From: Unio delphinus
Taxonomy: Eukaryota > Mollusca > Bivalvia > Unionida > Unionidae
Assembly (NCBI GenBank): GCA_029339505.1
Contig: JAQISU010000097.1
Coordinates: 2,324,501-2,388,500 of the forward strand
DNA length: 64,000 nt
Direction: 5' to 3'
Shown: positions 22,510 through 32,400 of the stretch, piece after piece
Layout: each line of letters opens with the position of its first letter
Numbering within the stretch: the first letter of the stretch is position 1
Position numbers and translations under genes: made by a program
The notes under the pieces: model-generated
What the model saw: the letters and a program-made list of their open reading frames with translations, nothing else
Told to the model about the DNA's origin: nothing
The model's database searches: none

Positions 22510-22968
22510 GATGTATTTCTAACATCGCGGAATCATAAATATCTAGCATCGCTGAGAACTCACTATCGGATATAAATGTATCATCGAGCGATGACGATAT
22601 CAACGAGGACAATTGCGAGAACGCAGTTGATACAACTTGAAATTTAATTATGTAGTCTTGCAGTTTACTCTGGCTGCATGATGATATTTGTTTTGCTTTA
22701 TCGAAATTATTCCCGCGATTGTTGTTGCCGCTGATATACAAATTGGAACAGCTATCGGAGCAATCATTGTCACCGAAGATAGTATAATACCAGCTCCGGT
22801 GATTACACCACTCACAGAGTATACAGTCACATCAACTGCGGTGATTCTTCGTTGGTATTTTTTAATTTTCATTGCATACTCTTCAGTGAACGCTTTGAGT
22901 TTAGTCTGAAACTCACTGGCCTGATCATAGCGATATTGAGATACCGAAGGTACCGTTGATGTTGCCAT
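22379..22968 (-). pseudogene. Polinton membrane/coiled-coil protein
   Basis: The start is ATG at 22,968, with a TTATAA box eight bases upstream. The first ORF (22,968-22,648) has a charged N-terminal helix and a hydrophobic Gly/Ala/Ile segment (GAGIILSSVTMIAPIAVPI). A frameshift near 22,700 moves into the second ORF (22,741-22,379), with a Ser-rich helical region and an Asn-rich tail. The last 131 bp encode the start of the minor capsid gene in another frame. The function is unknown. Copy 1 has the same gene without this frameshift. Confidence 0.55.
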
Positions 22969-22976
22969 TTCATTTT

Positions 22977-22982
22977 TTATAA
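22977..22982 (-). promoter_or_regulatory. TATA-like box before the membrane-protein gene
   Basis: TTATAA on the minus strand, 8 nt before ATG 22,968. Part of a recurring pattern in this element. Confidence 0.35.
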
Positions 22983-23839
22983 CAGATTGTAATTGAAACC
23001 GTTATTATTTAAATCCGCTACGAATTCCAAATACCACGTTGCTGAAACCCTAACCAAATTTTTATCAGTAGATGTTATCGTTAACTTTTCAGTTGTATCC
23101 TTGTCGATGATCGTTGAAATCGTATTGTTGACCCCGGATGAACTCGACGATGATATATTAAATTGAGTCGGTGTCACTAGTGTTAATCAATAAATACCTT
23201 TAACGGTTGCAGTGATATCTAATTTGTTGTCTGTAGGTGTCCACGCAAATGATCCGTGTTGGATCGTGTATACTACGTTATTGGTTTTCTCATGAGGAAT
23301 TTTTGTTTTTTCAATGATTGTTCTCATCCTCGGGATTGCTTCGATGAATTTTTTCGTCTCATCGATGGATTTTTTAATATCAGGGAGTTTTATTTCAATT
23401 TTATCCAACGGGGCTCCAAGAAATTTATCCACGATGTTTCTACGAAAATTTGAAAACTGTTTTGCGTGTTCTTCAATTTTAGATTGAAGTGTTGTTAGTT
23501 ATAACACAGAATTTTTCAACTCATCGTTGAGAGTTTTTAATCTATCTGTAATAGTCGAAAAAGTACACCCGGTTTGAGTTTACCCTGATCGGAAAAAAAC
23601 ACGATAGTATCCTCGATTGCGTTTCGTTGTTTAACCAAAATATCATCCAACGACACATTACTAGTTTTCAATTTACCCTGACGATCTTGAAATACAACTA
23701 TTTCGCCGGGGTCAACACTTGCTAGATTCAACGTCTCAGCTATTTCATCTTCGATTATTCTCTTTATATCACCGGTTGCAGACATTTCTGTGGTTGGTTT
23801 CTTCAGTGTTGATAAAGATCTCCCCCAAATATCAATCAT
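22977..23839 (-). pseudogene. Polinton hypothetical structural protein
   Basis: Three ORFs: 23,839-23,537 in one frame, then 23,432-23,187 and 23,177-22,977 in a second frame, with one in-frame TAA between the last two. The first starts at ATG 23,839, seven bases after the protease stop. The protein has an acidic helical N-terminus, a middle helical region with regular hydrophobics (possible coiled coil) and a Ser/Thr-rich beta-like C-terminus. The order helix, coiled coil, beta is compatible with a fibre-like or scaffold protein. I recognise no family. Confidence 0.5.
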
Positions 23840-23840
23840 G

Positions 23841-23850
23841 TTATTTTATA
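23841..23850 (-). promoter_or_regulatory. TATA-like box at the start of the hypothetical structural gene
   Basis: TATAAAATAA on the minus strand ends one base before ATG 23,839. It overlaps the end of the protease gene. Confidence 0.4.
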
Positions 23851-24273
23851 CATCTTTCTCTAAAAAGCGATTACTGGTGTATTCATTTACGACAACATGT
23901 GGTGGTTTTCCAGATGTTGAAATAGCGTCAAGGACATTTAATACTTCGCTGCCGCATATTGGTGGATCATTCATTTGTTGTGTTGGTGGCGTAGAATACC
24001 AAGTCTTCATTGGAAAAGTCTTTAAGCGGTTTATATAACGCATAAATTGCTTCGGTGGCGCTAATCCATATGAGTCAAAATAAATAATCCCGCGTGGATC
24101 AAAAGCGTATGCAACCCAGTGAGTTCCTGGTCCGGTGCTGTTATCGAGATTAATGATACCGGTTTCAATACTGTTTGGTTGTGTCGGCAACTGATCTTTC
24201 ATAAAGACACTTCTGAAGTTTTTTATGGCCAATTTTTAGTAGCATCGAGTAAATCAAAATTGGATAACGGAAC
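23846..24273 (-). pseudogene. Adenain-like cysteine protease (Polinton PRO)
   Basis: This is the maturation protease of Polintons, related to adenovirus adenain and Ulp1-type peptidases; it would cleave capsid-associated precursors. The N-terminal PLSNFDLLDATKN block is in one frame (in ORF 24,411-24,223). A one-base shift in an A-run near 24,232 moves to the main ORF (24,232-23,846). Catalytic residues are visible in the expected order: His in GTHWVAY, Asp in IYFDSYGL, and Cys in PPICGSEVL. The length, about 140 residues, fits the family. It lies between the pX-like gene and the hypothetical structural gene, all reading leftward. Confidence 0.85.
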
Positions 24274-24340
24274 TAGTAAACTGTTCCTGGGATTCTCAGA
24301 CCTTTTCCGCTGTACCGTGAATACGGGGTTCCTGGTAGTC

Positions 24341-24737
24341 TTATACCCTTTCCCTTTTTTTATATCCCTTCCCAATTGCTTTCTGTAGTGCCATCCCTGC
24401 CGCGGTACCAACGGTTCCTAGCGCTGCCGCTTTAGCCACCGCTGGGGCTGCTGCTGCAATCAAAGCTGGAATTGAAACTAACAACGGGAATATACCGCCT
24501 GATTTTATCATGTTGCTGATCGCTTTCGCAGAAAGAGTAATCTGAACACCTATTTTTTGCTACAAATGCATCATTGAAATGTTTCACCTGACGAGTTGTC
24601 AGCGATAATTTATTTGCACCGCCATTCATTTGATTAGGTTTCAGCGTTATTTCGGTTCCACATTGCTTAGCTGATTTGGATTGCAATTTCCTGAGTTGAC
24701 CAGGTGTCAACGTAACACTAATATTACTATACAACAT
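24341..24737 (-). pseudogene. pX/core-like minor virion protein
   Basis: The start is ATG 24,737 with TATAA directly in front of it. The N-terminus has repeated threonine/leucine blocks (ISVTLTPGQLRKLQ, EITLKPNQMNGG), each resembling the repeated strand-helix unit seen in Polinton and adintovirus core proteins. A frameshift in an A-run near 24,550 leads to a third repeat and a hydrophobic Ala/Gly/Pro-rich segment. The C-terminus is Lys/Gly-rich. Residues 37-41 (MNGG|A) fit the adenain cleavage consensus. This kind of protein is thought to bind DNA or line the capsid. It lies between the capsid gene and the protease. Confidence 0.6.
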
Positions 24738-24742
24738 TTATA
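24738..24742 (-). promoter_or_regulatory. TATAA directly before the pX-like start codon
   Basis: Reads TATAA|ATG on the minus strand, with no spacing. Confidence 0.4.
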
Positions 24743-24764
24743 CCAATACAGATTGATCTAATTG

Positions 24765-26128
24765 CTATAGATTTTCCACTGGTGCATCTACCATTCTCAT
24801 TCGTCCGCCAATACCTTCGAGTAACATTGATTTATCACAGAGAATGACAGCAACTGCTCTGTAATTAGCAATAGCGCCTCATTTTACTCGAGCTCGGAAG
24901 TGTATATCAACGACAGACTGTTAAATCAGGATGTTCCAACGAAAAGTAATCGATCGGATATAGATTTTTAAAATCCAATTGTGATATTTGTAGACCAGTA
25001 TCAACATTTTGACAACAAGTTATGATAAACTCGTGCAATATGATTGTTTTCATAATCAAGTTGTATTTCCTCAGATGGTTCTTGCTCTCCATTTATTCTC
25101 CATGAGACTTCACTAACGCCTAATCGATCAAATATCATCTGGGAACGTTATTGATTTTTTAATCGTGTAGTGTCCTGTAGCGCAACAAATATATGACACG
25201 GAGCTGAAATACCCTCTCGTGCAGCCAAGTGCCATGTAAATACACCATCGATATTAGATTCCATGGAATCTGTGGACACTGAGAACCAACTCAGCAATGA
25301 TTTACTCCTTGATCCATGAATGATAGTAATCGTTCTTCTGTTGACAACGACGGAGTTAGCACTGGCATCCACAATGACAGTTTTGTTAAAATAACTTTAC
25401 CAGCAGCACCGCCAACGCGCCAAATCGCACTATCATCAGTACCCTTTCGTGTAATCGCTATAGTATGTTTCGCTCCATAAATAACTTTTCTGACGTTTCT
25501 GCAGAATCCAAAAATATGATGCAGTGGAATAGTACATGAAAATCGTCGACGTTCCCCCTGCAACATTGATGCGCGTATTGCAGCTCCAAGGTTGTAATCG
25601 GGGTCATTATTTATTAGAATGCGCTCAACATCAGCATCATCAGCAGCAGCCGTAACCTTCTTTGGTTGTCGTATAATAAATGGATTTCTTCCAGAGCGAT
25701 CAGTAATATCTTTTGCAAACATCATTGATGGACCCGATGATTTTGTATAATCATCAGAATATCTCGCTAGCCCTATTATTGTTGCTGCTATATCAACACC
25801 ACGTTCTATCGACTCAATTTCTTTTCCATCAATGAGATATCTAGCACTTTCGAATAACGCCATAATACCATTATTGACAAAACCGACTTGAACATCAGCA
25901 CCGTATGGTGTATTAGCTACAACATCTGTTACCATTTCACCCTGGACTTCAATGAATGCTTCACAAGGCAAAAAAGTATTTACTGGTATCATGAACTTGA
26001 AGTTCAATTCGTGACCGAATATTTTCTTGTACTGCGTGATAAGAATAATATTGATAATCGCGTACAGAATCATCTTTAAGTACTGGGGCGTCCATATCAA
26101 ACGCTGGTTCAGGTGACCTTTTGAACAT
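24765..26128 (-). pseudogene. Polinton major capsid protein (PX/MCP)
   Basis: This would form the hexon-like double-jelly-roll capsomer. The start is ATG 26,128 and the stop TAG 24,765, about 454 codons. The N-terminal 45 residues are in one frame; a shift in a T-run near 25,975 moves to the long ORF (to 25,291). Another shift near 25,300 and several stops follow before the C-terminal GRMRMVDAPVENL. Typical features are the early IELQVHD stretch, FIEVQGEMV, the ARYLIDGKEIESIERGVD block and, in the second half, DGVFTWHLAAREG with a LSLEHPDL-like block. Upstream and downstream genes are pX-like and a small basic protein, the usual capsid neighbourhood. Confidence rests on these blocks and context. 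Confidence 0.8.
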
Positions 26129-26131
26129 TTT

Positions 26132-26139
26132 ATTATATA
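26132..26139 (-). promoter_or_regulatory. TATA-like box before the major capsid gene
   Basis: TATATAAT on the minus strand, 3 nt before ATG 26,128. Confidence 0.4.
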
Positions 26140-26171
26140 TCCATTGATCTAAATTGCGGGTGAAAATGATT

Positions 26172-26600
26172 TCACCGACGTCGGTGACGTTTGTTTAAAC
26201 CACTTCCTACTATCATATTTGCTGTTATATTCTCTTCGGATGCCAATAATGGCTTTGCCATCAGCGCTAGTTTTTCATCTACTGCGTTATTTATTATTTT
26301 ACTAACACTTGCAGACATAACTGCAGTAGATGGTAACGGTTTTGATTTCCTTCGAACTAACGCTGTTATTTTATCCTTTGCGGCAAGATCACCAACAGCA
26401 CTAATACCCTTATCACGAATAACATCAATGGCTTTCATTGATAGTTGTTTTGCTAGCGGTGCTACTTTTGGTGCCATTCTTGAAAATAATCCTAAAATGG
26501 TATCACCGAGACCATCTCCATAGTATGCGTGGTATTTTGGCAATCGTGAGTTGAACACATACACGCTAGTTGGTTTATCATGATTGTAGTGTATGATCAT
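26172..26600 (-). CDS. Small basic virion-type protein (Polinton)
   Basis: An intact 142-codon frame from ATG 26,600 to the stop at 26,172, one of the few undamaged genes of this element. Residues 31-60 form a likely amphipathic helix (LGDTILGLFSRMAPKVAPLA). The C-terminus is strongly basic (NKRHRRR). Just before the tail, IVGS|G (130-134) fits the second adenain consensus, so the basic tail could be released by the protease. Amphipathic helix plus cleavable tail recalls adenovirus pVI in outline, but there is no sequence match I can claim. It sits between the capsid gene and a further structural gene. Confidence 0.6.
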   Translation of the reverse strand: MIIHYNHDKPTSVYVFNSRLPKYHAYYGDGLGDTILGLFSRMAPKVAPLAKQLSMKAIDVIRDKGISAVGDLAAKDKITALVRRKSKPLPSTAVMSASVSKIINNAVDEKLALMAKPLLASEENITANMIVGSGLNKRHRRR

Positions 26601-26609
26601 TCTTATTAA

Positions 26610-26616
26610 TTATAAA
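26610..26616 (-). promoter_or_regulatory. TATA-like box before the small basic protein gene
   Basis: TTTATAA on the minus strand, 9 nt before ATG 26,600. Confidence 0.35.
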
Positions 26617-26639
26617 CCACTGGCGTTGAATTGATCATT

Positions 26640-27624
26640 TCAGTCACTATGATACTCACTTTCCGCTAACTCCTCAATGAAATCTCGATATGTGCTGATA
26701 TCCATGATACCACCTTGAAATAACCGTCTACAGATATCAGCTGCTTCATTAATTATTTCCGGTGAGTTATTTCCAGCTCGTTTCCCTCCGATGAGAACGT
26801 CTAATCGTGATATATCACTGAGAACATTACCAGGACATGAAACGCTAGCGTTTCCAACTAAACCACTACCTGAAATTCTACTCCCCAGAATCTCTCTCTG
26901 GGAAAATTTCTTCTCATCGTATGGGTCTTGTTTTTGCTGTCTTATTTGGAGTTGAAATTTTCTCTTGAAGTCTCTGTGTTCCTTCATCCTTCTATCTAAA
27001 CTCCCAGTATTTATTTCATACACTATATCAGCCCATTCATTACGTGACATTCTATAATCCGTATAATCGTCCGTGAAAAACTTCTCTTGTGAATCATAGC
27101 TGTTAGCAGCAAATTCACCTAAATTGTCTCTATCCTCGTTGAGAATTCGTTGTTTAGCTTTATCGGTAAATAGATCCGCTAATTTCTTTGATTTAGGTGG
27201 TCCACTAACTAGTCGTTGTTTTATTCTTCCTGAAATTCTTCAAATTTTTGTTCTGAAGCGGTTGATATATTCTGAGGAAGTGTTTTTAATGATTGTTTTG
27301 TTTGTTTAGTTCTTTTTGCTATTTTTTCTAACACAGGGAGAAAAGACTCTTCTTAGAAATTGCTGATGTAACATCCTCAGTTGCGCTAATTAACGGTTTA
27401 AATAACTGTTGTGTATCAGTAGAAAAGTCAGTCTGAAGACTCTGTCTAGCTTGTAGTTTATACCTGACAGAGTCGCGAAATGGTATGATTCTCTTAATTG
27501 CGTCTAGTCGCTCACGAGTCAATCTAGTTGTTAAAGCCTCGCTGACCATTATTGAAGTTGCAAACAATTTTTCAATTTGAATTCCCGAAGAGATGTCATA
27601 ACCCGTCCTAACAGACAAAAACAT
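26640..27624 (-). pseudogene. Polinton hypothetical protein with adenain-type sites
   Basis: Two ORFs bound the gene: 27,624-27,328, with helical Arg/Lys-rich content, and 27,050-26,640. The stretch between is readable in other frames, giving roughly 325 residues in all. The second ORF has a charged helical start, then RISGSGLVG and DVLIGGKRAG. ISGS|G and LIGG|K both fit adenain consensus sites. The end is acidic. I do not recognise the family. The position and sites suggest a precursor of a minor virion component. Confidence 0.5.
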
Positions 27625-27629
27625 TTTTC

Positions 27630-28165
27630 AGTTAATTTGAAATAAAATATTATTGAAATTATAAATTGCAAATTGTATTTTTGACTTTTTTTTGTAGTTT
27701 GTTAGTGATCTCAGTCGGATAAAATGGTCGATTTCCCGTAGCCTTTTTCGATTGATAATTGTTGGATTGATCTTATTTTTTAGAAACAGAAATTTTATTT
27801 TTTATTCACTATGAAATATTTTTTAGAAACAGAAAGTTTATTTTTTTATTCACTGTTTTTGGTGGTTTTTCATTGATTTTTGGTGGTTTTTCATTGATTT
27901 TCATTGATTTTTTGACTGTTTTTGTGGTTTTTAATCGGGTCAAATGGTCGGTTTTGGATGGAAATTCTCGTAGGGAAAAGCTGTTAGGATTCATTTTTGA
28001 TGATTTTTGACCTAAAAATCGATAATTTCAATCAAAAAATGCTAAAAAATGACAAAAATACAAAAAAAAAATCACCAAAAATTTCAGTCGGATAAAGTAG
28101 TCGATTTTGCATGGAAATTCTCGTAGACAATTTTGATTAGAATTAAATTTTGACTGTTTGTCAAA
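27630..28165. repeat. Polinton non-coding block with iterated motifs
   Basis: There is no convincing gene here; a 61-codon minus ORF is low-complexity. A motif near GTCGGATAAA.T.GTCGATTT occurs at about 27,713 and 28,087, with a relative (GGGTCAAATGGTCGGTTTT) at about 27,937. The last two are followed by ATGGAAATTCTCGTAG. Short TTTTTCATTGATTTT units are also repeated at 27,865-27,915. Confidence 0.6.
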
Positions 28166-28168
28166 TCG

Positions 28169-28529
28169 TTAGTTGTTTTTTTCATTTTCTTGAATTAACG
28201 TTCGTATGTTTCTAATTTTAGAATTAACATCCTTTTTCAGTTCATAATCCCTACCATATTCTTTTCGTATTCCTTCCACGGTAGTAAATAACGGGACAAA
28301 CACACTTACGTCACTTCAAAATACAAGAGAGTCCCGAATAGAATTCTGAATTTTTTTGATTAACACATATTTCTTGGGTAGCATAGACTTGTTAGTCATA
28401 ATACCGTATTCTATATCCTGAAAGTCAGACATAATTTGATCAGGATTTAAATTTTCAGATAGTTTAATATCCTGACTATTCAATTTTAAAAATTTCAGCT
28501 ATAATCATATTCATATTTTCAGAATTCAT
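28169..28529 (-). pseudogene. Polinton small hypothetical protein
   Basis: ATG 28,529 opens a frame that shifts once in a T-run near 28,490 and has one in-frame stop at about 28,318 before TAA at 28,169. The predicted product, about 120 residues, is helical and charged, with a C-terminal KIRNIRTLIQENEKN segment suggestive of a coiled coil. No family is recognised. It precedes the HNH endonuclease gene region in the same orientation. Confidence 0.4.
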
Positions 28530-28583
28530 ATATGAAAATACATATTTCTAATACAAAAACTATTTTTCTCAAAGATGAATGAC

Positions 28584-29075
28584 TCAGACATAAATGAATT
28601 GAATTTTTTGTTCGGTCTTTTTTGAAATCGCAGATCGATAAATTCCTTCTGCAACTTTTCGTACTGACGGTTCACAAATATCGAAATATTTACCGGCTTC
28701 ATTCATAGATGAAAATATTTTTTCTTCGTTATTTGTTGTATGAAAAATTTTTATGGGTTTCGCCTTTTTCAAATATTTTCCAGTCTTTCCTCGTTTCAAA
28801 TTATCACTTTGTGTTACAGCTCGTAAATTATCTAAAGAATTGTTCTTTGGATTAGAATTAATATGATCAATAACAAAACAATCTTTGATCAATCCATGGA
28901 AACATTCATACACTATTCTGTGATTGAGATAAGTTTTCTTTCCAGCGCAAAACACCAAATAGCCCATACCATTGTCAGCACCAACTGGTTTCTTCAATCT
29001 GCAGTGTCTGACAGAACCACCACTGGATGCTTCATAATTTGTAATCACAGGATGCTGTCTGAATTCTTGCTTCAT
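28584..29075 (-). CDS. HNH homing-type endonuclease with NUMOD-like tail
   Basis: An intact 163-codon ORF from ATG 29,075. The middle has the HNH core: His52 in YLNHRIVYECFHG, Asp70-His71 in VIDHINSNPKNNSLDNL, and Asn79. AVTQSDNLKRG follows, as in phage-type HNH_3 enzymes. The C-terminus (KIFSSMNEAGKYFDICEPSV) matches the pattern of NUMOD1-type DNA-binding repeats. Such enzymes nick or cut specific DNA and are mostly known from phages and large DNA viruses. Here it lies between a small hypothetical gene and a zinc-ribbon gene only 13 bp upstream. It is undamaged while its neighbours are broken. It could be a mobile passenger or an element function. Confidence 0.8.
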   Translation of the reverse strand: MKQEFRQHPVITNYEASSGGSVRHCRLKKPVGADNGMGYLVFCAGKKTYLNHRIVYECFHGLIKDCFVIDHINSNPKNNSLDNLRAVTQSDNLKRGKTGKYLKKAKPIKIFHTTNNEEKIFSSMNEAGKYFDICEPSVRKVAEGIYRSAISKKTEQKIQFIYV

Positions 29076-29088
29076 TGGTATACTAATA

Positions 29089-29349
29089 CTATTTGTCTAA
29101 TTCATTGTTTGGTCTAATAATAACATCACTGGAGAATCTCCCAATGTAGTCTTGAGGAGTTCTTATGATTTTGTCAAGGACGCTGACAAAGTCAGGGTCA
29201 GAGTTTTTGATTCTCTTATCATAGTAACGCTTCAACTCTCTGTATCGCTTACCACCACAAATCAGACACAACTGCGATTTTCCTCTAACCCCAACCCCAC
29301 ATCGTATGCAGGGTAGAGGACCAAGGCATCCACGTCGAAAACTTTGCAT
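29089..29349 (-). CDS. Small zinc-ribbon protein (Polinton)
   Basis: An intact 86-codon ORF from ATG 29,349. Two C-x2-C pairs (CIRCG near residue 14, CLICGG near 29) make a zinc ribbon, followed by a basic helix (KRYRELKRYYDKRIKN) and an acidic end. It could be a DNA-binding regulator. It is adjacent to and codirectional with the HNH gene (13-bp gap). It is divergent from the polymerase gene, with a roughly 120-bp AT-rich intergenic region that holds TATATAAAAT near 29,431. Confidence 0.5.
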   Translation of the reverse strand: MQSFRRGCLGPLPCIRCGVGVRGKSQLCLICGGKRYRELKRYYDKRIKNSDPDFVSVLDKIIRTPQDYIGRFSSDVIIRPNNELDK

Positions 29350-29470
29350 ATGATACCCACAGAATTCATTTCTTCATGATTTGTTACACAGAGTCGTTGA
29401 TCCAATCATGAGCCATTTTCAGTGATTCATTATATAAAATCCTTCTATTTAAATACTTGTTTTAATTATA
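29350..29470 (+). promoter_or_regulatory. Divergent intergenic region before the polymerase gene
   Basis: AT-rich stretch between the divergent zinc-ribbon and polymerase genes. It contains TATATAAAAT at about 29,431 on the plus strand, a candidate TATA box for the polymerase. This is inferred from position and sequence only. Confidence 0.35.
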
Positions 29471-32400
29471 GTATAGAGGAGTTCGAGAGATTATCAAAAA
29501 ATTGCGCATTGGAAAAATGCTAAATTCAATCTCGATAGAGTTTCTGATACACCAAAGAATAAAATTCTTGATAGAACCATGATTAGTAAAATCAGAGATT
29601 GTTTTAATGAATTCAAGCGTGATCGAGCATCTCAATGTTGGTCAACATTTCGAATTGATGGCCGTGTTGACGCTACCATGAATGATGAAAAAGCAGCAGT
29701 GATAATCTCACATCTTGGGGAAAAAAAGGTATTTCTTTAGAATAAAATTTATTATCCGTTCAGACACTGGAGATTGGATCATCAGGGATAATTACGAACC
29801 CATCTTGAAGGATAAAAAAACTATCACTGTGAATCAAGATTCCAAACCAGGAATTTTGACTGGAATTGACAAACCATACTACGAGAGATCTTATCCTGTA
29901 ACAGCAGTTGTTTATGGGATATATCCGTTAAATGACAAACCTGATATTGCAAAACTAGTACCAATGAAACTATCGTCGGATTCAACGTTAAATTCTGTAG
30001 CAGAACGAATAATAGAACACTTCACAAATGCATTGCGTGGAAATAAATTGACTGATCTAAGAGGACAAAAAATAAATGAATGGGAATTAACGGTGAAACA
30101 GCATGGGGCAACAATTCAGGATATAGTTAAATTAGAAACATCGTTGAGATTTCCAAAATCAGTAACGACAATAACCTTAGAAGAATTACACGAACCAAAA
30201 TATCAATCAAAAAAAGGAACGCCAATACAAATTATTGATCATAACGAACACGCGTGGTCATCTGCAGTAACAATATTTCCACGAACACGAACTGTAAAAT
30301 ATATACCCAAAGTTGAAGAATGTTTTTCCGAGCAGAAATTATTTGATGATATTTACCATTTGAGTAAAAAGGATCCTGTGTTGATGTAGCTATTTCACAG
30401 TGCTGCAGACGATGAATGTGGATTCGATCAGTTTGTAAGACCCAACGGAGAATTGTACCGTACTGAAGCGCTGCATAATCAAATGAAAAAAACTAGCTAG
30501 TGAGTTTTCTCCGGGGGAAGACAACGAACAATTACTAACAAACTGTTTTACACTTCCCTCGGTTGCAGCACATTTTGCTAGGAAGAAAAACGCGTGGAAA
30601 CCAACGCGAAGTGAGTTTCTATCAGATGTCAGATTGAGCTGTCTTGAATACAGCCATGGTGGATTATGGAATACAAAATATGACACTGAAACCGTTATTT
30701 CCGTTAATATGATTGCGTGTTACCCCGGGAGTTTTCTCGGGTATGGAGAATGCGCTGAGTACTTCAAACGATTTGGACACCCCACATATGAAATGGCTCG
30801 TGTTGCGATTAATGGTCCGCTGCCACATTTTGATTCACTTGTGTAGTATCATTTGAATTGGCTACAGGACTTCATCCATGTAGTTATCTTTGGATTGGTA
30901 GACACATGTCTGAAAAACACTGGATGCCAATAGTGCTATTGAGATATATGATTCATTGTGGGATGTTACAATCGTTAATTGTCAGTGAAGCGATTATAAC
31001 CTATCGAACACAGAAATCAGTCTGGTTACAACAACCTGATATAGAAAAAATAATTAGCGAATAGCGAAAACTGTTTCCAAATTTCAACGAAGAAGAAATT
31101 GTAAAATGGTCCAAACAGTTATTTGAAATCAGAAACAGAGAAGCAAAAGATCTTGGACGAAGAATAATTGGTAAATGTACTCAGGGTGGCAAATACGACA
31201 ATACAAGATATTCTTCACGGTTGATTATAGACAACGCTGAATACGATTTTGTAATCGCGGATCTAACGAATAAGGGCATATATGTCGATGGTAAAGACGC
31301 ATTTCTGTCCGATGGAAGCAAATTGGGTACAATTGTTACCTACAACGATGGATACAATCCGCAATATACACATTTGAGAGCTTCTATGCTCGCTTATGCT
31401 TCTATCAATTTATTTTCGATGATAAATAGATTTCCTGACACCGCAGTTAGAGTCGCCATTGATTCATTTTACATAAACAGCGATGTGGCTGAATTCATAA
31501 ATTCTGACGAAAGTTGGTGATCATGGAGAATTAAGCGGGAAATGCTTCATGATTATATTCAATCAGCAGATGTTACGATTGAAAATAATTATTTAAAAAG
31601 CAATCAGTGTTCAGAATTTTTTAATGCACCATCGATATCTGATCCAATCTGTAGATATAAAACTGTTTATTTAAACGGCTGTGGTGGATCAGGAAAGACG
31701 ACTCGTGCAATTGAATTATTCCGTGGGAAGTCAAACATGATTGAGCTAACACCAACTCACAGACTTGCAAGAGAGATGATACAGCGAGGGGTAAATGTCT
31801 GTACTTATCACAGTTTCTTTCGATGGAAAGGAGATAAGTGGACTCCTGAGCGTATGGGCGAGTAATTTATTCCTGAAATCATAATTTGGGATGAAATATG
31901 CACAGTGTCAATAGATGTATTACAAACATTTCTCGAGTGGTTGTTATTGAAAAATACAAAAGTCGTCATGTGCGGTGATCACGGCCAACCAACACCATTT
32001 GTCGGTGCATCCCCACATGAATGGCTAAAGGGTTTTGTAGACTATTATGAATTAATTAACACTGATTATAGATCACTTGATGAACAATTACGAGAATTCA
32101 AAGCGCTAATTAGATTACAACCGAATAAAATCCAGTGTGAAATAGCGCGTGAAATAATTTCAGAAACTCCCATGAATGAGTTTTGGGAAACGTGGAGACC
32201 AAACGATTTGATAATTGCAAGTAGAAAAATAGTCAGAGGCACACTTCAGATGAAGTTATTTGAATTGCATAAAGAAAAATTTGCAACACTTCCAGTGCCT
32301 CTTTGTTATAGGCCATAGGATACACGAAAACAGAATATAGAAGTTGATATTCCAGGACCAAAATTCGAAGGATTTCAAAGACAGAATTTAGTGCTATATG

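Noticed and set aside
27809..27994. 61-codon Lys-rich ORF in the Polinton gap
   Set aside because: Low-complexity translation of short TTTTTCATTGATTTT repeats, and no homologue is evident.
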